Source: JAVXNW01 sp036645575 | GTDB taxonomy: Bacteria > Bacillota > Clostridia > Christensenellales > Aristaeellaceae | Direction of reading: 5' to 3' | Length of the DNA stretch: 34,765 bases | Assembly (NCBI GenBank): GCA_036645575.1 | Contig: JAVXNW010000014.1 | Location: forward strand, 1-34,765 | Shown here: piece after piece, positions 1 to 6,823 of the stretch | Layout of the letters: each line of letters opens with the position of its first letter | Numbering within the stretch: the first letter of the stretch is position 1 | Made by a program: the position numbers and the translations under genes | The notes under the pieces: model-generated | Databases searched by the model: none | What the model was told of the DNA's origin: nothing | Seen by the model: the letters and a program-made list of their open reading frames with translations, nothing else

Positions 1-113
1 AAATGCAGCCCTCCCTTCGTCACACTAAACGCAGTACCTCTCCCTTCGACGGCTGCGTTTACTTTGACGATTGACGTCTGAAAAATGTATCCGTATAGCA
101 TAAACGCACCTTG

Positions 114-142
114 TTGCACAACATAAAAAAACGTGGTATACT
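114..142 (+). promoter_or_regulatory. sigma-A promoter of the acyltransferase gene
   Basis: TTGCAC (114-119) and TATACT (137-142) are separated by 17 bp. Transcription would start near 149 and leave a leader of about 115 nt that contains a small hairpin (CCGCTT at 158 pairing with AAGCGG near 177). Confidence 0.6.
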
Positions 143-264
143 GAATTAGAAAAATAACCGCTTGCGCTTTGCCTCAAAGCGGATGAGGGGTTCAATTTAT
201 AAAATCCTGCAGCGAGACAAATCAGAATTTGACAAAGGGATTGTGAATAGCAGGAGGAATAATC

Positions 265-1371
265 ATGGTTAATATGATTGCAAAAGAAGACGTAAATACA
301 GGAAGGCAGTTTGAATTTGATGTCGCAAAGTTTTTTGCGCTTTTTTTCATGGTGATTATCCATGTAAGTAGCAACTTGAGCGTGTGGAGTGGCGCTATGG
401 CACTGCAAAGTTTTATTTATTTATTAATTGTTTTTGGAGGCACTAGCCTATCGGCTCCGGTGTTTATGGTTGCTATGGGGGTAGGAATGGTATATACAAA
501 ACATAATTCACCAAAGGATTTTGCATGTCGCGGGGTTAAATTGCTTTTGTCGGGATATGCGTTGAATTTTTTTAGAGAAACTATATTAATTATCATTGCA
601 AATGGATTGAAATTGCAAGTCAATCTTCCACGGGATTTAATTAGCAGTATTGGATTTGTGGATATACTACAATTAGCAGGAATGAGCTTTTTACTTATGG
701 CACTTATAAAAAAGGCATCCTCAAATATAAGAGTGATAGTATGTGTCGCATTTTTGCTTCAGGCGCTTGGAACACTTTTTATAGGTTTCTTTCAGTCTGC
801 ACCCATGCCATTGCAGTACATAGTTGGATTATTATTTTATACCAATGATTATACATCATTCTCTGCAACCGCATGGTTTATATATCCGGCTTTAGGCGTT
901 TGCTTTGCTTACCTACTCCGCCGTGTGAATGACAAACATCGTTTTTATAGAAGTGTACTATGGATTAGTGCCACACTATTATTGAGTGTTACCATATGCA
1001 GCTATGCTATGGGAATTGAGATAACTAGTTATTTTGTTCTACCTGCCTACTATCAACAGGGTTTTCTAAGCAGCCTATTGAATTTAAGTGTTGTAGGTAT
1101 AGCGCTATCTTTATATTATTATCTATCCTGTTTGATAAAAGGCAGGCTGAAAAATGTTATTAAATATATCTCTGCAAATATAAATGTCATTTATATCGCA
1201 CAGTGGCTCTTAATCGCTTATAGTTATTTGGGGAAAGAGCTTTTGGAACTACCTGATCTTGCACCGGGTTGGGTAATTCCAACCGGAGTATTATTTTCGA
1301 TTATCTGTATTCTCATTATGTATGGGTGGAATCATATAAAATCGATATTTAGGATTCAAGCGACTAAGTAG
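265..1371 (+). CDS. acyltransferase family 3 membrane protein
   Basis: This 368-residue integral membrane protein has about ten hydrophobic segments. Its N-terminus (EFDVAKFFALFFMVIIHVS, residues 17-35) matches the first helix of the acyltransferase-3 family (OafA/NodX/YrhL type), including the helix-embedded histidine. Family members move acetyl or other acyl groups from the cytoplasm onto cell-surface sugars, exopolysaccharide or peptidoglycan; the acceptor here cannot be told. The start follows AGGAGG (252-257) with 7-nt spacing. The gene is strikingly AT-rich and uses A/T-ending codons, unlike the GC-rich genes to its right. Together with its place on the 3' side of a tRNA gene, this suggests it was acquired horizontally. 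It appears to be a single-gene unit with its own promoter. Confidence 0.8.
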   Translation: MVNMIAKEDVNTGRQFEFDVAKFFALFFMVIIHVSSNLSVWSGAMALQSFIYLLIVFGGTSLSAPVFMVAMGVGMVYTKHNSPKDFACRGVKLLLSGYALNFFRETILIIIANGLKLQVNLPRDLISSIGFVDILQLAGMSFLLMALIKKASSNIRVIVCVAFLLQALGTLFIGFFQSAPMPLQYIVGLLFYTNDYTSFSATAWFIYPALGVCFAYLLRRVNDKHRFYRSVLWISATLLLSVTICSYAMGIEITSYFVLPAYYQQGFLSSLLNLSVVGIALSLYYYLSCLIKGRLKNVIKYISANINVIYIAQWLLIAYSYLGKELLELPDLAPGWVIPTGVLFSIICILIMYGWNHIKSIFRIQATK

Positions 1372-1514
1372 AGCAGCGCGCCGGGCTTCATCCTAAAAAG
1401 CGACGCGCCCCGCTTAATAGAAAGCGAACCATCCCAAGAGGAGAAAGGAGATGGCGGGCCGATGGACAGCCGGAGTTTATCGGGCGGGTCTATGCGATCC
1501 GAAGGGGTGAAAGG
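1372..1514. other. intergenic stretch, nothing recognisable
   Basis: Base composition switches here from AT-rich (acyltransferase gene) to GC-rich. No convincing terminator follows the acyltransferase gene and no supported gene is visible. Confidence 0.4.
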
Positions 1515-1546
1515 AAAAGCCCCGAAAGCATGACACTTTCGGGGCT
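1515..1546 (-). terminator. terminator of the tRNA-Ser transcript
   Basis: An 11-bp perfect stem (AGCCCCGAAAG, 1518-1528, with CTTTCGGGGCT, 1536-1546) is followed on the minus strand by a short T run (complement of 1514-1517). It begins directly after the tRNA 3' end. Confidence 0.8.
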
Positions 1547-1547
1547 G

Positions 1548-1640
1548 TGGCGGAGGAGGAGGGATTCGAACCCTCGAGACGCTTTTGACGTCTACGCGAT
1601 TTCCAGTCGCGCGCCCTCGACCAAGCTAGGCGACTCCTCC
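1548..1640 (-). tRNA. tRNA-Ser(GGA)
   Basis: Read on the minus strand this 93-nt gene folds as a class II tRNA. The acceptor arm is GGAGGAG with CTCCTCC. The anticodon loop CTGGAAA has anticodon GGA, which reads UCC and UCU. There is a long variable arm (GACGTC...AGCGTC region), the T-loop is GGTTCGAATCC, the discriminator base is G, and the 3' CCA is encoded (1548-1550). The long variable arm and the GGA anticodon make serine identity secure. A terminator follows immediately. Confidence 0.95.
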
Positions 1641-1671
1641 ACGTATGATTATGCAGTTTTTCGGTCGAGAT

Positions 1672-1719
1672 CCCCAATTCCCAGTCGCACGCCCTCGACC
1701 AGGCTAGGCGACGCCTCCC
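1672..1719 (-). pseudogene. 5'-half remnant of a tRNA-Ser gene
   Basis: About 48 nt on the minus strand align with the 5' half of the adjacent intact tRNA-Ser: acceptor 5' strand, D-arm (GTCGCCTAGCCTGGTCGAGGG) and the left side of the anticodon arm. After the anticodon loop (CTGGGAA) the match stops, so the right anticodon strand, variable arm, T-arm and acceptor 3' strand are missing. It lies upstream of the intact tRNA in the same direction and would be transcribed with it. It looks like a decayed tandem tRNA gene or a recombination scar. Confidence 0.75.
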
Positions 1720-1761
1720 GGATGAATTGATTGTCGGATGGTCAAACCGTCAACGCCGTTA

Positions 1762-1790
1762 ATTGTAACACATATGGAGGCACTTGGCAA
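1762..1790 (-). promoter_or_regulatory. promoter of the tRNA-Ser gene
   Basis: On the minus strand TTGCCA (1790-1785) and TACAAT (1767-1762) are 17 bp apart, about 40 bp upstream of the tRNA remnant. The transcript would include the remnant and the intact tRNA. Confidence 0.5.
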
Positions 1791-1880
1791 TATGTTTTTA
1801 AATTAAATCTTTGCGAGAACTGGGAGCGGCCGCTTTGCGACCGGGGCAAACGGGCAACTTGTTTTTTGTGGCGGGGGGAA

Positions 1881-1909
1881 TTGTCACAAAGAGTTAATGC
1901 TGTGATAAA
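1881..1909 (+). promoter_or_regulatory. promoter of the SCP2-like/aminotransferase operon
   Basis: TTGTCA (1881-1886) and GATAAA (1904-1909) are 17 bp apart with an extended -10 TG (1901-1902). Inverted half-sites TTGTCAC (1881) and GTGACAA (1916) flank it and could be an operator. A leader of about 140 nt precedes the first gene. A second -10-like TATACT at 1931 has no good -35. Confidence 0.5.
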
Positions 1910-2055
1910 TTCGGCGTGACAAGTGTCTTGTATACTAAATTGGTAGACGATGAATGCGGGCGGTTGGGTGCGGGACGGCTGACGAGCGGGGGAGGGGCGA
2001 TCGCTTGCGGCCGAAAGGGCAGCCTGGGCATTTATCACTTGTTAGGAGAATGTGT

Positions 2056-2814
2056 ATGATCGATCAAATGACGCTGGCGTATATAAACCTGTACGGCGTG
2101 CTGGGCGCGCTGGAAGAGCTGACCGCGCTCGACCCTGTCGCCCAGCAGATGCTGCGGGGCAAAAAGCCGATTCGGTTGGGGATCCTTGTCAAGGGCGGGC
2201 CGAGCGCCACGCTGGCCTTCGAACAGCAGCGCTGCACCTTCATTGAAGGCGTCGAGCGCTGCGACATCAAGCTGGCGTTTGGCACGCCGGAAAAATTTAA
2301 CGGCATGATCGCGGGGACGGTGACGCCGATCCCGCGCAAGGGCTACACGCACCTGTTTTTTTTGACGAAGACGTTTGCCAAGCTGACCGACCGACTGGGC
2401 GCGTTTTTGCGCGCGACGCCCGAACAGCTGGACGATCCGGCGTTTTTGCGGATTTCGACCGCGATACTGCTGGGCGTGATCGGTCAGGCGGTCGCGCAGG
2501 TGGGCAATCATGATGAGGTGGGCCGGTTCAGCGCGTCGAACCTGGTGGATGGCGCGGTGCAGCTCTCGATTCAAGACGGGCCGGGCGTCGCGGTGCGGGT
2601 GAAGGACCACGTGTTGACGTGCGAAAAGGCGCGCATCGACGACCCGCGCGCGGTGATGGAATTTCACGATTACCGGCTGGCGCACGACCTGTTTGACGGG
2701 CGCGTGAACGCGATGGCCTGCATCGGTCAGCAGCTGATCGCCATGCGCGGCATGATCTCGATGATCGACAACATCAACCGGATGCTGGATCGCGTCAGCA
2801 TCTATTTGCAGTAG
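2056..2814 (+). CDS. protein with two SCP2-like (sterol-carrier-fold) lobes
   Basis: This 252-residue soluble protein has no signal peptide or membrane segment. The C-terminal half (about 168-250) has the SCP2 pattern: a beta sheet, then MEFHDYRLAHDLFDGRVNAM, then a long amphipathic helix. SCP2 domains bind lipids or other hydrophobic ligands. The N-terminal half (about 39-100) repeats the same outline (RLGILVKGGPSATLAFEQQR, then LAFGTPEKFNGMIAG), so the protein looks like an internal duplication joined by a helical linker. ATG 2056 is chosen over the in-frame ATG 2050 because AGGAG (2044-2048) is 7 nt from 2056 but only 1 nt from 2050. The gene is 10 nt from the aminotransferase gene and certainly co-transcribed. 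Function unknown; a hydrophobic-substrate carrier for its partner enzyme is an inference. Confidence 0.7.
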   Translation: MIDQMTLAYINLYGVLGALEELTALDPVAQQMLRGKKPIRLGILVKGGPSATLAFEQQRCTFIEGVERCDIKLAFGTPEKFNGMIAGTVTPIPRKGYTHLFFLTKTFAKLTDRLGAFLRATPEQLDDPAFLRISTAILLGVIGQAVAQVGNHDEVGRFSASNLVDGAVQLSIQDGPGVAVRVKDHVLTCEKARIDDPRAVMEFHDYRLAHDLFDGRVNAMACIGQQLIAMRGMISMIDNINRMLDRVSIYLQ

Positions 2815-2824
2815 GAGGTAGGCG

Positions 2825-4063
2825 ATGAAGTTTCCCATCAATCGATATGAAAACAGCCGCGCGATGTTTGAGCGCGCGTGCAAGGTGATTCCCTCGGGGC
2901 TGTACGGGCATCAAGGCCCGGCGGAGGGCTGCTATATTCCGGTGGACGCCTTCCCACTGTTCTCCTCGCGCGCCGAGGGCAGCTACTTTTGGGATCTGGA
3001 TGGCAACCGCTTTGTCGATTACATGTGCGCCTACGGGCCGAATATTTTGGGCTATAACGATCCGGTGGTCGAGGAGGCCGCGCGCAAGCAGGCCGAGATC
3101 GAGAACTGCGTGACCGCGCCGAGCGCGCTGATCGTGGAATTTGCGGAGCTGCTCACGCAGACGGTGGCGTGCGCCGACTGGGCGTTCTTTGCCAAAAACG
3201 GCAACGACGTGACCACGGCGGCGGTCATGGCGGCGCGCGCGCATACGCGGCGCAAAAAGTTGGTATTTTTTAAGGGCTATTATCACGGCGTCGCGCCGTG
3301 GTCGCAGAAGCTCGATTACGCGGGCGTATTGCCCGAGGACGTTCAAAACAACCTGTATGTGGACTGGAACGACCTTGCGCAGCTGGAAAAGGCGTTTGAG
3401 GACAACAAGGGCGAGATCGCCGCGATCATCGCGCAGCCCTACATGCACGGAAATTTCATGGACAATCAACTGCCGGCGGATGGGTTTTGGGCGGCGGTGC
3501 GCAAAAAATGCGACGAGACCCAAACGGTCTTGATCATCGACGACGTGCGCGCCGGGTTCCGGCTGGACCTCGCGGGATCGGATCACTATTTCGGCTTTGA
3601 AGCCGACATGATCTGCTTTTGCAAGGCGCTGGCGAACGGGCACAACGTGTCCGCGCTGTGCGGCAAGGAATTTCTCAAAAACGCGGTCAGCTCACTCAGC
3701 TACACCGGCAGCTATTGGATGAGCGCGGTGCCGTTTGCGGCGGGCATTGCGTGCATCAAGCGCATGAAGGCGTTGGAATTGCCCCAACTTCTGATCGCCA
3801 AGGGCGAAAAACTCAAAGGCGGGCTGATCGCGGTCGCGGAAAAACATGGCTATCACCTGAACGTGTCGGGCGTCCCGTCGCTTTTTTACCTGCGATTGGC
3901 CGACGACGACACGCTGATGCTGCACCAGCGCTTTATCGCCGAGATGGTCAAGCGCGGCATATTCCTGACCAATCACCACAACCACTTCATCAACTACGCG
4001 CTATCTGATGAGGACATTGCCTTGACCATCGACGTGGCCGACGAGGCGTTTTCCGTTCTGTAA
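2825..4063 (+). CDS. class III aminotransferase (glutamate-1-semialdehyde aminomutase-like)
   Basis: A 412-residue PLP enzyme of fold type I, class III. Visible landmarks are the substrate-side motif WDLDGNRFVDYMCAYGPNIL, KNGNDVTTAAVMAARAHTRR (cofactor-phosphate region), the PLP-ring aspartate in IIDDVRAGFR (D239) and the Schiff-base lysine in CFCKALANG (K267). Length and motifs are closest to glutamate-1-semialdehyde 2,1-aminomutase and related amino-acid or amino-sugar aminotransferases. No other tetrapyrrole gene is beside it, so a haem-pathway HemL role is doubtful. The start has an AGGAGG site (2815-2820 region). It is the second gene of an operon with the SCP2-like protein, which hints at an amino-group transfer on a hydrophobic substrate (inference). 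A bidirectional terminator follows. Confidence 0.85.
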   Translation: MKFPINRYENSRAMFERACKVIPSGLYGHQGPAEGCYIPVDAFPLFSSRAEGSYFWDLDGNRFVDYMCAYGPNILGYNDPVVEEAARKQAEIENCVTAPSALIVEFAELLTQTVACADWAFFAKNGNDVTTAAVMAARAHTRRKKLVFFKGYYHGVAPWSQKLDYAGVLPEDVQNNLYVDWNDLAQLEKAFEDNKGEIAAIIAQPYMHGNFMDNQLPADGFWAAVRKKCDETQTVLIIDDVRAGFRLDLAGSDHYFGFEADMICFCKALANGHNVSALCGKEFLKNAVSSLSYTGSYWMSAVPFAAGIACIKRMKALELPQLLIAKGEKLKGGLIAVAEKHGYHLNVSGVPSLFYLRLADDDTLMLHQRFIAEMVKRGIFLTNHHNHFINYALSDEDIALTIDVADEAFSVL

Positions 4064-4124
4064 TCGGGCGAGGCATCGGGCGCGTTTGCGCGTCGCCCGC
4101 GCGCCAAACCGGCAAAATGGCATA

Positions 4125-4179
4125 AAAAACCGCTCGCTCCAAGGCGGCCTAGGGCTGTCTTGGAGCGAGCGTGGTTTTT
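4125..4179. terminator. bidirectional terminator between aminotransferase and spore-protein genes
   Basis: AAAAACCGCTCGCTCCAAG (4125-4143) pairs with the complementary strand at 4159-4179 with a single extra base. A-run and T-run on the two sides allow termination of both convergent units. Confidence 0.85.
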
Positions 4180-4207
4180 GTCTGGAATTTACGGGTGGGT
4201 CAGGGGT

Positions 4208-4429
4208 TTAGCGCTGGCCACCCATGGCCTTTTCCTGCGCCTCGATCATCTTTTTGACCATGGAGCCGCCGATTGATCCGGCGTCGCGGCTGGTCAGGTC
4301 GCCGTTGTAGCCCTGCTTGAGGTTGATGCCGAGTTCGTTGGCCACTTCCATCTTCATGGTGTTCATCGCCTGACGCGCCTCGGGCACGTTGATGCGGGGA
4401 GTGGTGGGGTTGCTGTTATTGTTGGCCAT
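4208..4429 (-). CDS. alpha/beta-type small acid-soluble spore protein
   Basis: A 73-residue SASP. The family signatures are visible: INVPEARQAMNTMKMEVANE, the GPR protease site region ELGINL, and the C-terminal GDLTSRDAGSIGGSMVKKMI. These proteins coat spore DNA in the developing forespore, giving UV and heat resistance, and are degraded at germination by Gpr. The N-terminal tail is Asn/Pro-rich. The start has GAGGAG 8-10 nt upstream. It lies 46 nt behind a second SASP gene in the same direction; a sigma-G promoter is expected but I could not identify one with confidence. Confidence 0.95.
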   Translation of the reverse strand: MANNNSNPTTPRINVPEARQAMNTMKMEVANELGINLKQGYNGDLTSRDAGSIGGSMVKKMIEAQEKAMGGQR

Positions 4430-4475
4430 GATTGTGATCTCCTCTCGTCCATTGGGGGTTCCCGATTGCTTCCGA

Positions 4476-4670
4476 TTACTTGTGGGAATTTTCGTAGTCT
4501 TCGATCATTTTGCGCACCATGTAGCCGCCGACCGAACCATTCTCACGCGAAGTCAGGTTGCCGTTGTCGCCCTGCTTCAGGTTCACGCCCAGTTCCTTTG
4601 CGATTTCGAACTTCATTTTGTCCATCGCCGCCTTGGCCTCGGGAATGTTCACCTTGTTCTTGCTGCTCAT
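4476..4670 (-). CDS. alpha/beta-type small acid-soluble spore protein
   Basis: A 64-residue SASP paralogue of its downstream neighbour. It has VNIPEAKAAMDKMKFEIAKE, the Gpr cleavage region ELGVNL, and GNLTSRENGSVGGYMVRKMI. It should bind forespore DNA in the minor groove as an A-form inducer. The start follows CAGGAGGTGAAAAGAA. Two adjacent diverged SASP genes (identical core, different ends) suggest a tandem duplication; they are the strongest evidence that the host forms endospores. Confidence 0.95.
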   Translation of the reverse strand: MSSKNKVNIPEAKAAMDKMKFEIAKELGVNLKQGDNGNLTSRENGSVGGYMVRKMIEDYENSHK

Positions 4671-4777
4671 TTCTTTTCACCTCCTGAACCAGTCTGGGAC
4701 TAGTTTAGCCCGGTGACGGAGAAATAAAGCTGGAAGCTTTTTGTTTGGAGAAATCGGAAAACCGGAGGACTCAAAAG

Positions 4778-4793
4778 GATCGATGGGTCGATC
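4778..4793 (-). terminator. weak hairpin after recG
   Basis: GATCGA-TGGG-TCGATC; on the minus strand it is followed by CCTTTTGAG. It lies 26-41 nt past the recG stop. The stem is only 6 bp, so this is a tentative terminator. Confidence 0.35.
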
Positions 4794-4818
4794 GAAAATC
4801 GCCCGTTGCACGAGGCGT

Positions 4819-6822
4819 TTAATTCATGGCGATTTCGCACAGCCTTTTTTCGAAGGTCTCCTTGGCAAGCGCAAACACCTGCTTTGACGCGGGCGCGTCG
4901 GGGGAATCAAACAGCGCGCGCGCCGCGTCGTGGGTCTCCTTGAGCAGCCGCGTGTCCTCGGCCAGCGACGAGATGCCGGAAATCGTGAGGCCCGACTGGC
5001 GAAAGCCGAACAGCTCGCCCGCGCCCCGGTATTCCATATCCTTTTGCGCGATCAAAAAGCCGTCGCTTGTCTCGGTCAGAAGCTTGAGGCGCGGGTTGGG
5101 TTCGGCCATCAAAAAGCACCACGAGGCCGCCGCGCCGCGCCCGACGCGCCCGCGCAGCTGGTGCAGTTGCGCAAGGCCGAAGCGCTCGGCGTTTTCAATG
5201 ACCATGACGCTGGCGTTGGGCACGTTGACGCCCACTTCGACCACGGTGGTCGCGACCAGCACGTCGATCGCGCCCTGTCGAAAATCGGTCAGCACCTGAT
5301 TAAGTTGCGCGCCTTTCATCTTTCCATGCGCGAGCGCCACGCGAAGCGACTGAAGCGGCCCGGTTCGAAGCGATTCATACACTTTTTCCGCCGGGCGCGC
5401 CTCCATGGCCTCGGATTCCTCGACCAGCGGGCAGACGATATAGGCCTGCCGACCCGCCGCGACCTCGCTCCTCAAAAAGCCATATAGCCCCGCGCGCTTT
5501 TCTTCGGGCACGATGCGCGTCTTGATGGGCGTGCGCCCCGGCGGCAGTTCGTCGATCACCGATACGTCCAGATCGCCGTACAGGATCAGCGAGAGCGTGC
5601 GCGGAATGGGCGTGGCCGACATGACCAGCACGTTTGGCGAATCGCCCTTTTGCGAAAGCGCGGTGCGCTGCTTGACGCCAAAGCGATGCTGCTCGTCGGT
5701 GATGACCAAGCCCAAGCGCGCGTATGCGACCGATTCCGAAATGAGCGCATGGGTTCCGATGATCACCTGCCAATCGCCGCGCGCAATCGCCTCGTGCGCC
5801 GCGCGCTTGGCCTTGGGCGTGAGGCTCCCGGTCAGCAGGCCGCAGGAGATGCCCAGCGGCTCAAGCAGCGCCTGTGCGCTCTCGTAGTGCTGGCACGCCA
5901 ACACTTCGGTCGGCGCCATCAGCGCGCTCTGGAAGCCCGCGTGCGCCGCCAGAAACATCGCGCCAAAGGCGACCGCGGTCTTTCCGCAGCCGACGTCGCC
6001 CTGAACCAAGCGCGCCATGGCGCTGTCCGCCGCGAGGTCCGAGGCGATCTCGCAGAGCACCTTGCGCTGCGCGCGCGTCGGGGAGAAGGGCATTGCGCGC
6101 CAGAAGTCGCGCGGAGATGACGCGTCGCAGCAAATGGCAATGCCGGGGCCGGTGCCCACGCGCATCAGCCATATGGCCACCTGATACAAAAGCAGTTCCT
6201 CAAACGCGAGCCGCCTGCGCGCAGCGACGAGCGCCTCGCGGCTCGCGGGCGAATGCGCCATGCGAATCGCAAAGTTGCGCTCGCACAGGCCGTAGGATGT
6301 GCGAAGGTCAAGCGGCAGTTCGTCGGGCCACGGCGCGTCGTCTTGCGCAAGCGCCTGCGCGACCAAGTGCCGAAACAACTTGGGGGATACGCCGCCGATC
6401 GCGCGATAGACCGGGATCAGGCCGCGCTCTTGCTCAAAGGAGGGGCAGGTGAGCTGAAGGCCGGTGGTGCGCGCCTCGACTTTTCCATATAAAAGAAGCG
6501 GCCCGGCTTCGCCGGACAGCTTGGCATAGAGCCACGGCTGGTTGTACCAGACTGCGGGCATGGTGTCTGAGCCGTCTGAGACGCGCGCCTTGGTGATGAT
6601 GAGGCCCGACGCGCGGCGCTGGGTGACGGGCCCTTTGACGAAGACTTCGATGGCGGCCTGCTCGCCCGCGCGCAGCGAACCCAGCGGCCGCACCTGCGTG
6701 AGGTCGCGGTAATCCACCGGCAGGGACAATAAAAGTTGGCGGACGGTATCAATACCGGCCGCCTTGAGCGCCTCGAGTCTTGCGGGACCCACGCCCTTCA
6801 GGGAAGAAAGCGGTGCGTCCAT
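4819..6822 (-). CDS. recG: ATP-dependent DNA helicase RecG
   Basis: A 667-residue superfamily 2 helicase, close to the usual RecG length of 670-690. RecG remodels stalled replication forks and branch-migrates Holliday junctions. The N-terminal wedge domain starts with a helix-hairpin-helix-like SSLKGVGPARLEALKAAGI. Walker A is GDVGCGKT (275-282), motif II is DEQH (376-379) followed by the RecG-typical RFGVKQR, and motif III is SATPIPRT. The C-terminal part has the motif VI region QLRGRVGRG and the RecG hook segment GAGELFGFRQSG. ATG 6822 lies 1 nt after the fakA stop with GGTGG upstream, so the two genes are translationally coupled. The yloV-recG adjacency is common in Bacillota. Confidence 0.97.
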   Translation of the reverse strand: MDAPLSSLKGVGPARLEALKAAGIDTVRQLLLSLPVDYRDLTQVRPLGSLRAGEQAAIEVFVKGPVTQRRASGLIITKARVSDGSDTMPAVWYNQPWLYAKLSGEAGPLLLYGKVEARTTGLQLTCPSFEQERGLIPVYRAIGGVSPKLFRHLVAQALAQDDAPWPDELPLDLRTSYGLCERNFAIRMAHSPASREALVAARRRLAFEELLLYQVAIWLMRVGTGPGIAICCDASSPRDFWRAMPFSPTRAQRKVLCEIASDLAADSAMARLVQGDVGCGKTAVAFGAMFLAAHAGFQSALMAPTEVLACQHYESAQALLEPLGISCGLLTGSLTPKAKRAAHEAIARGDWQVIIGTHALISESVAYARLGLVITDEQHRFGVKQRTALSQKGDSPNVLVMSATPIPRTLSLILYGDLDVSVIDELPPGRTPIKTRIVPEEKRAGLYGFLRSEVAAGRQAYIVCPLVEESEAMEARPAEKVYESLRTGPLQSLRVALAHGKMKGAQLNQVLTDFRQGAIDVLVATTVVEVGVNVPNASVMVIENAERFGLAQLHQLRGRVGRGAAASWCFLMAEPNPRLKLLTETSDGFLIAQKDMEYRGAGELFGFRQSGLTISGISSLAEDTRLLKETHDAARALFDSPDAPASKQVFALAKETFEKRLCEIAMN

Positions 6823-6823
6823 G

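Noticed and set aside
25..408. 127-codon minus-strand frame at the left end
   Set aside because: It overlaps the acyltransferase start and its promoter in antisense and has no domain.
1451..1510. 19-codon frame (start MAGRWTAG) after AGAGGAG
   Set aside because: Too short, no conservation can be judged, and it runs into the tRNA terminator region.
1731..1919. 62-codon frame between tRNA and the SCP2-like gene
   Set aside because: It overlaps two promoters, has no ribosome-binding site and no recognisable sequence.
2035..3643. Long minus-strand reading frames opposite the SCP2-like and aminotransferase genes
   Set aside because: They are Arg/His-rich shadows typical of GC-rich coding DNA; the plus-strand frames carry the family motifs and ribosome-binding sites.
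2825..4063. Naming the aminotransferase hemL
   Set aside because: Similarity is at family level only, no other haem gene is nearby, and its partner is an SCP2-like protein.
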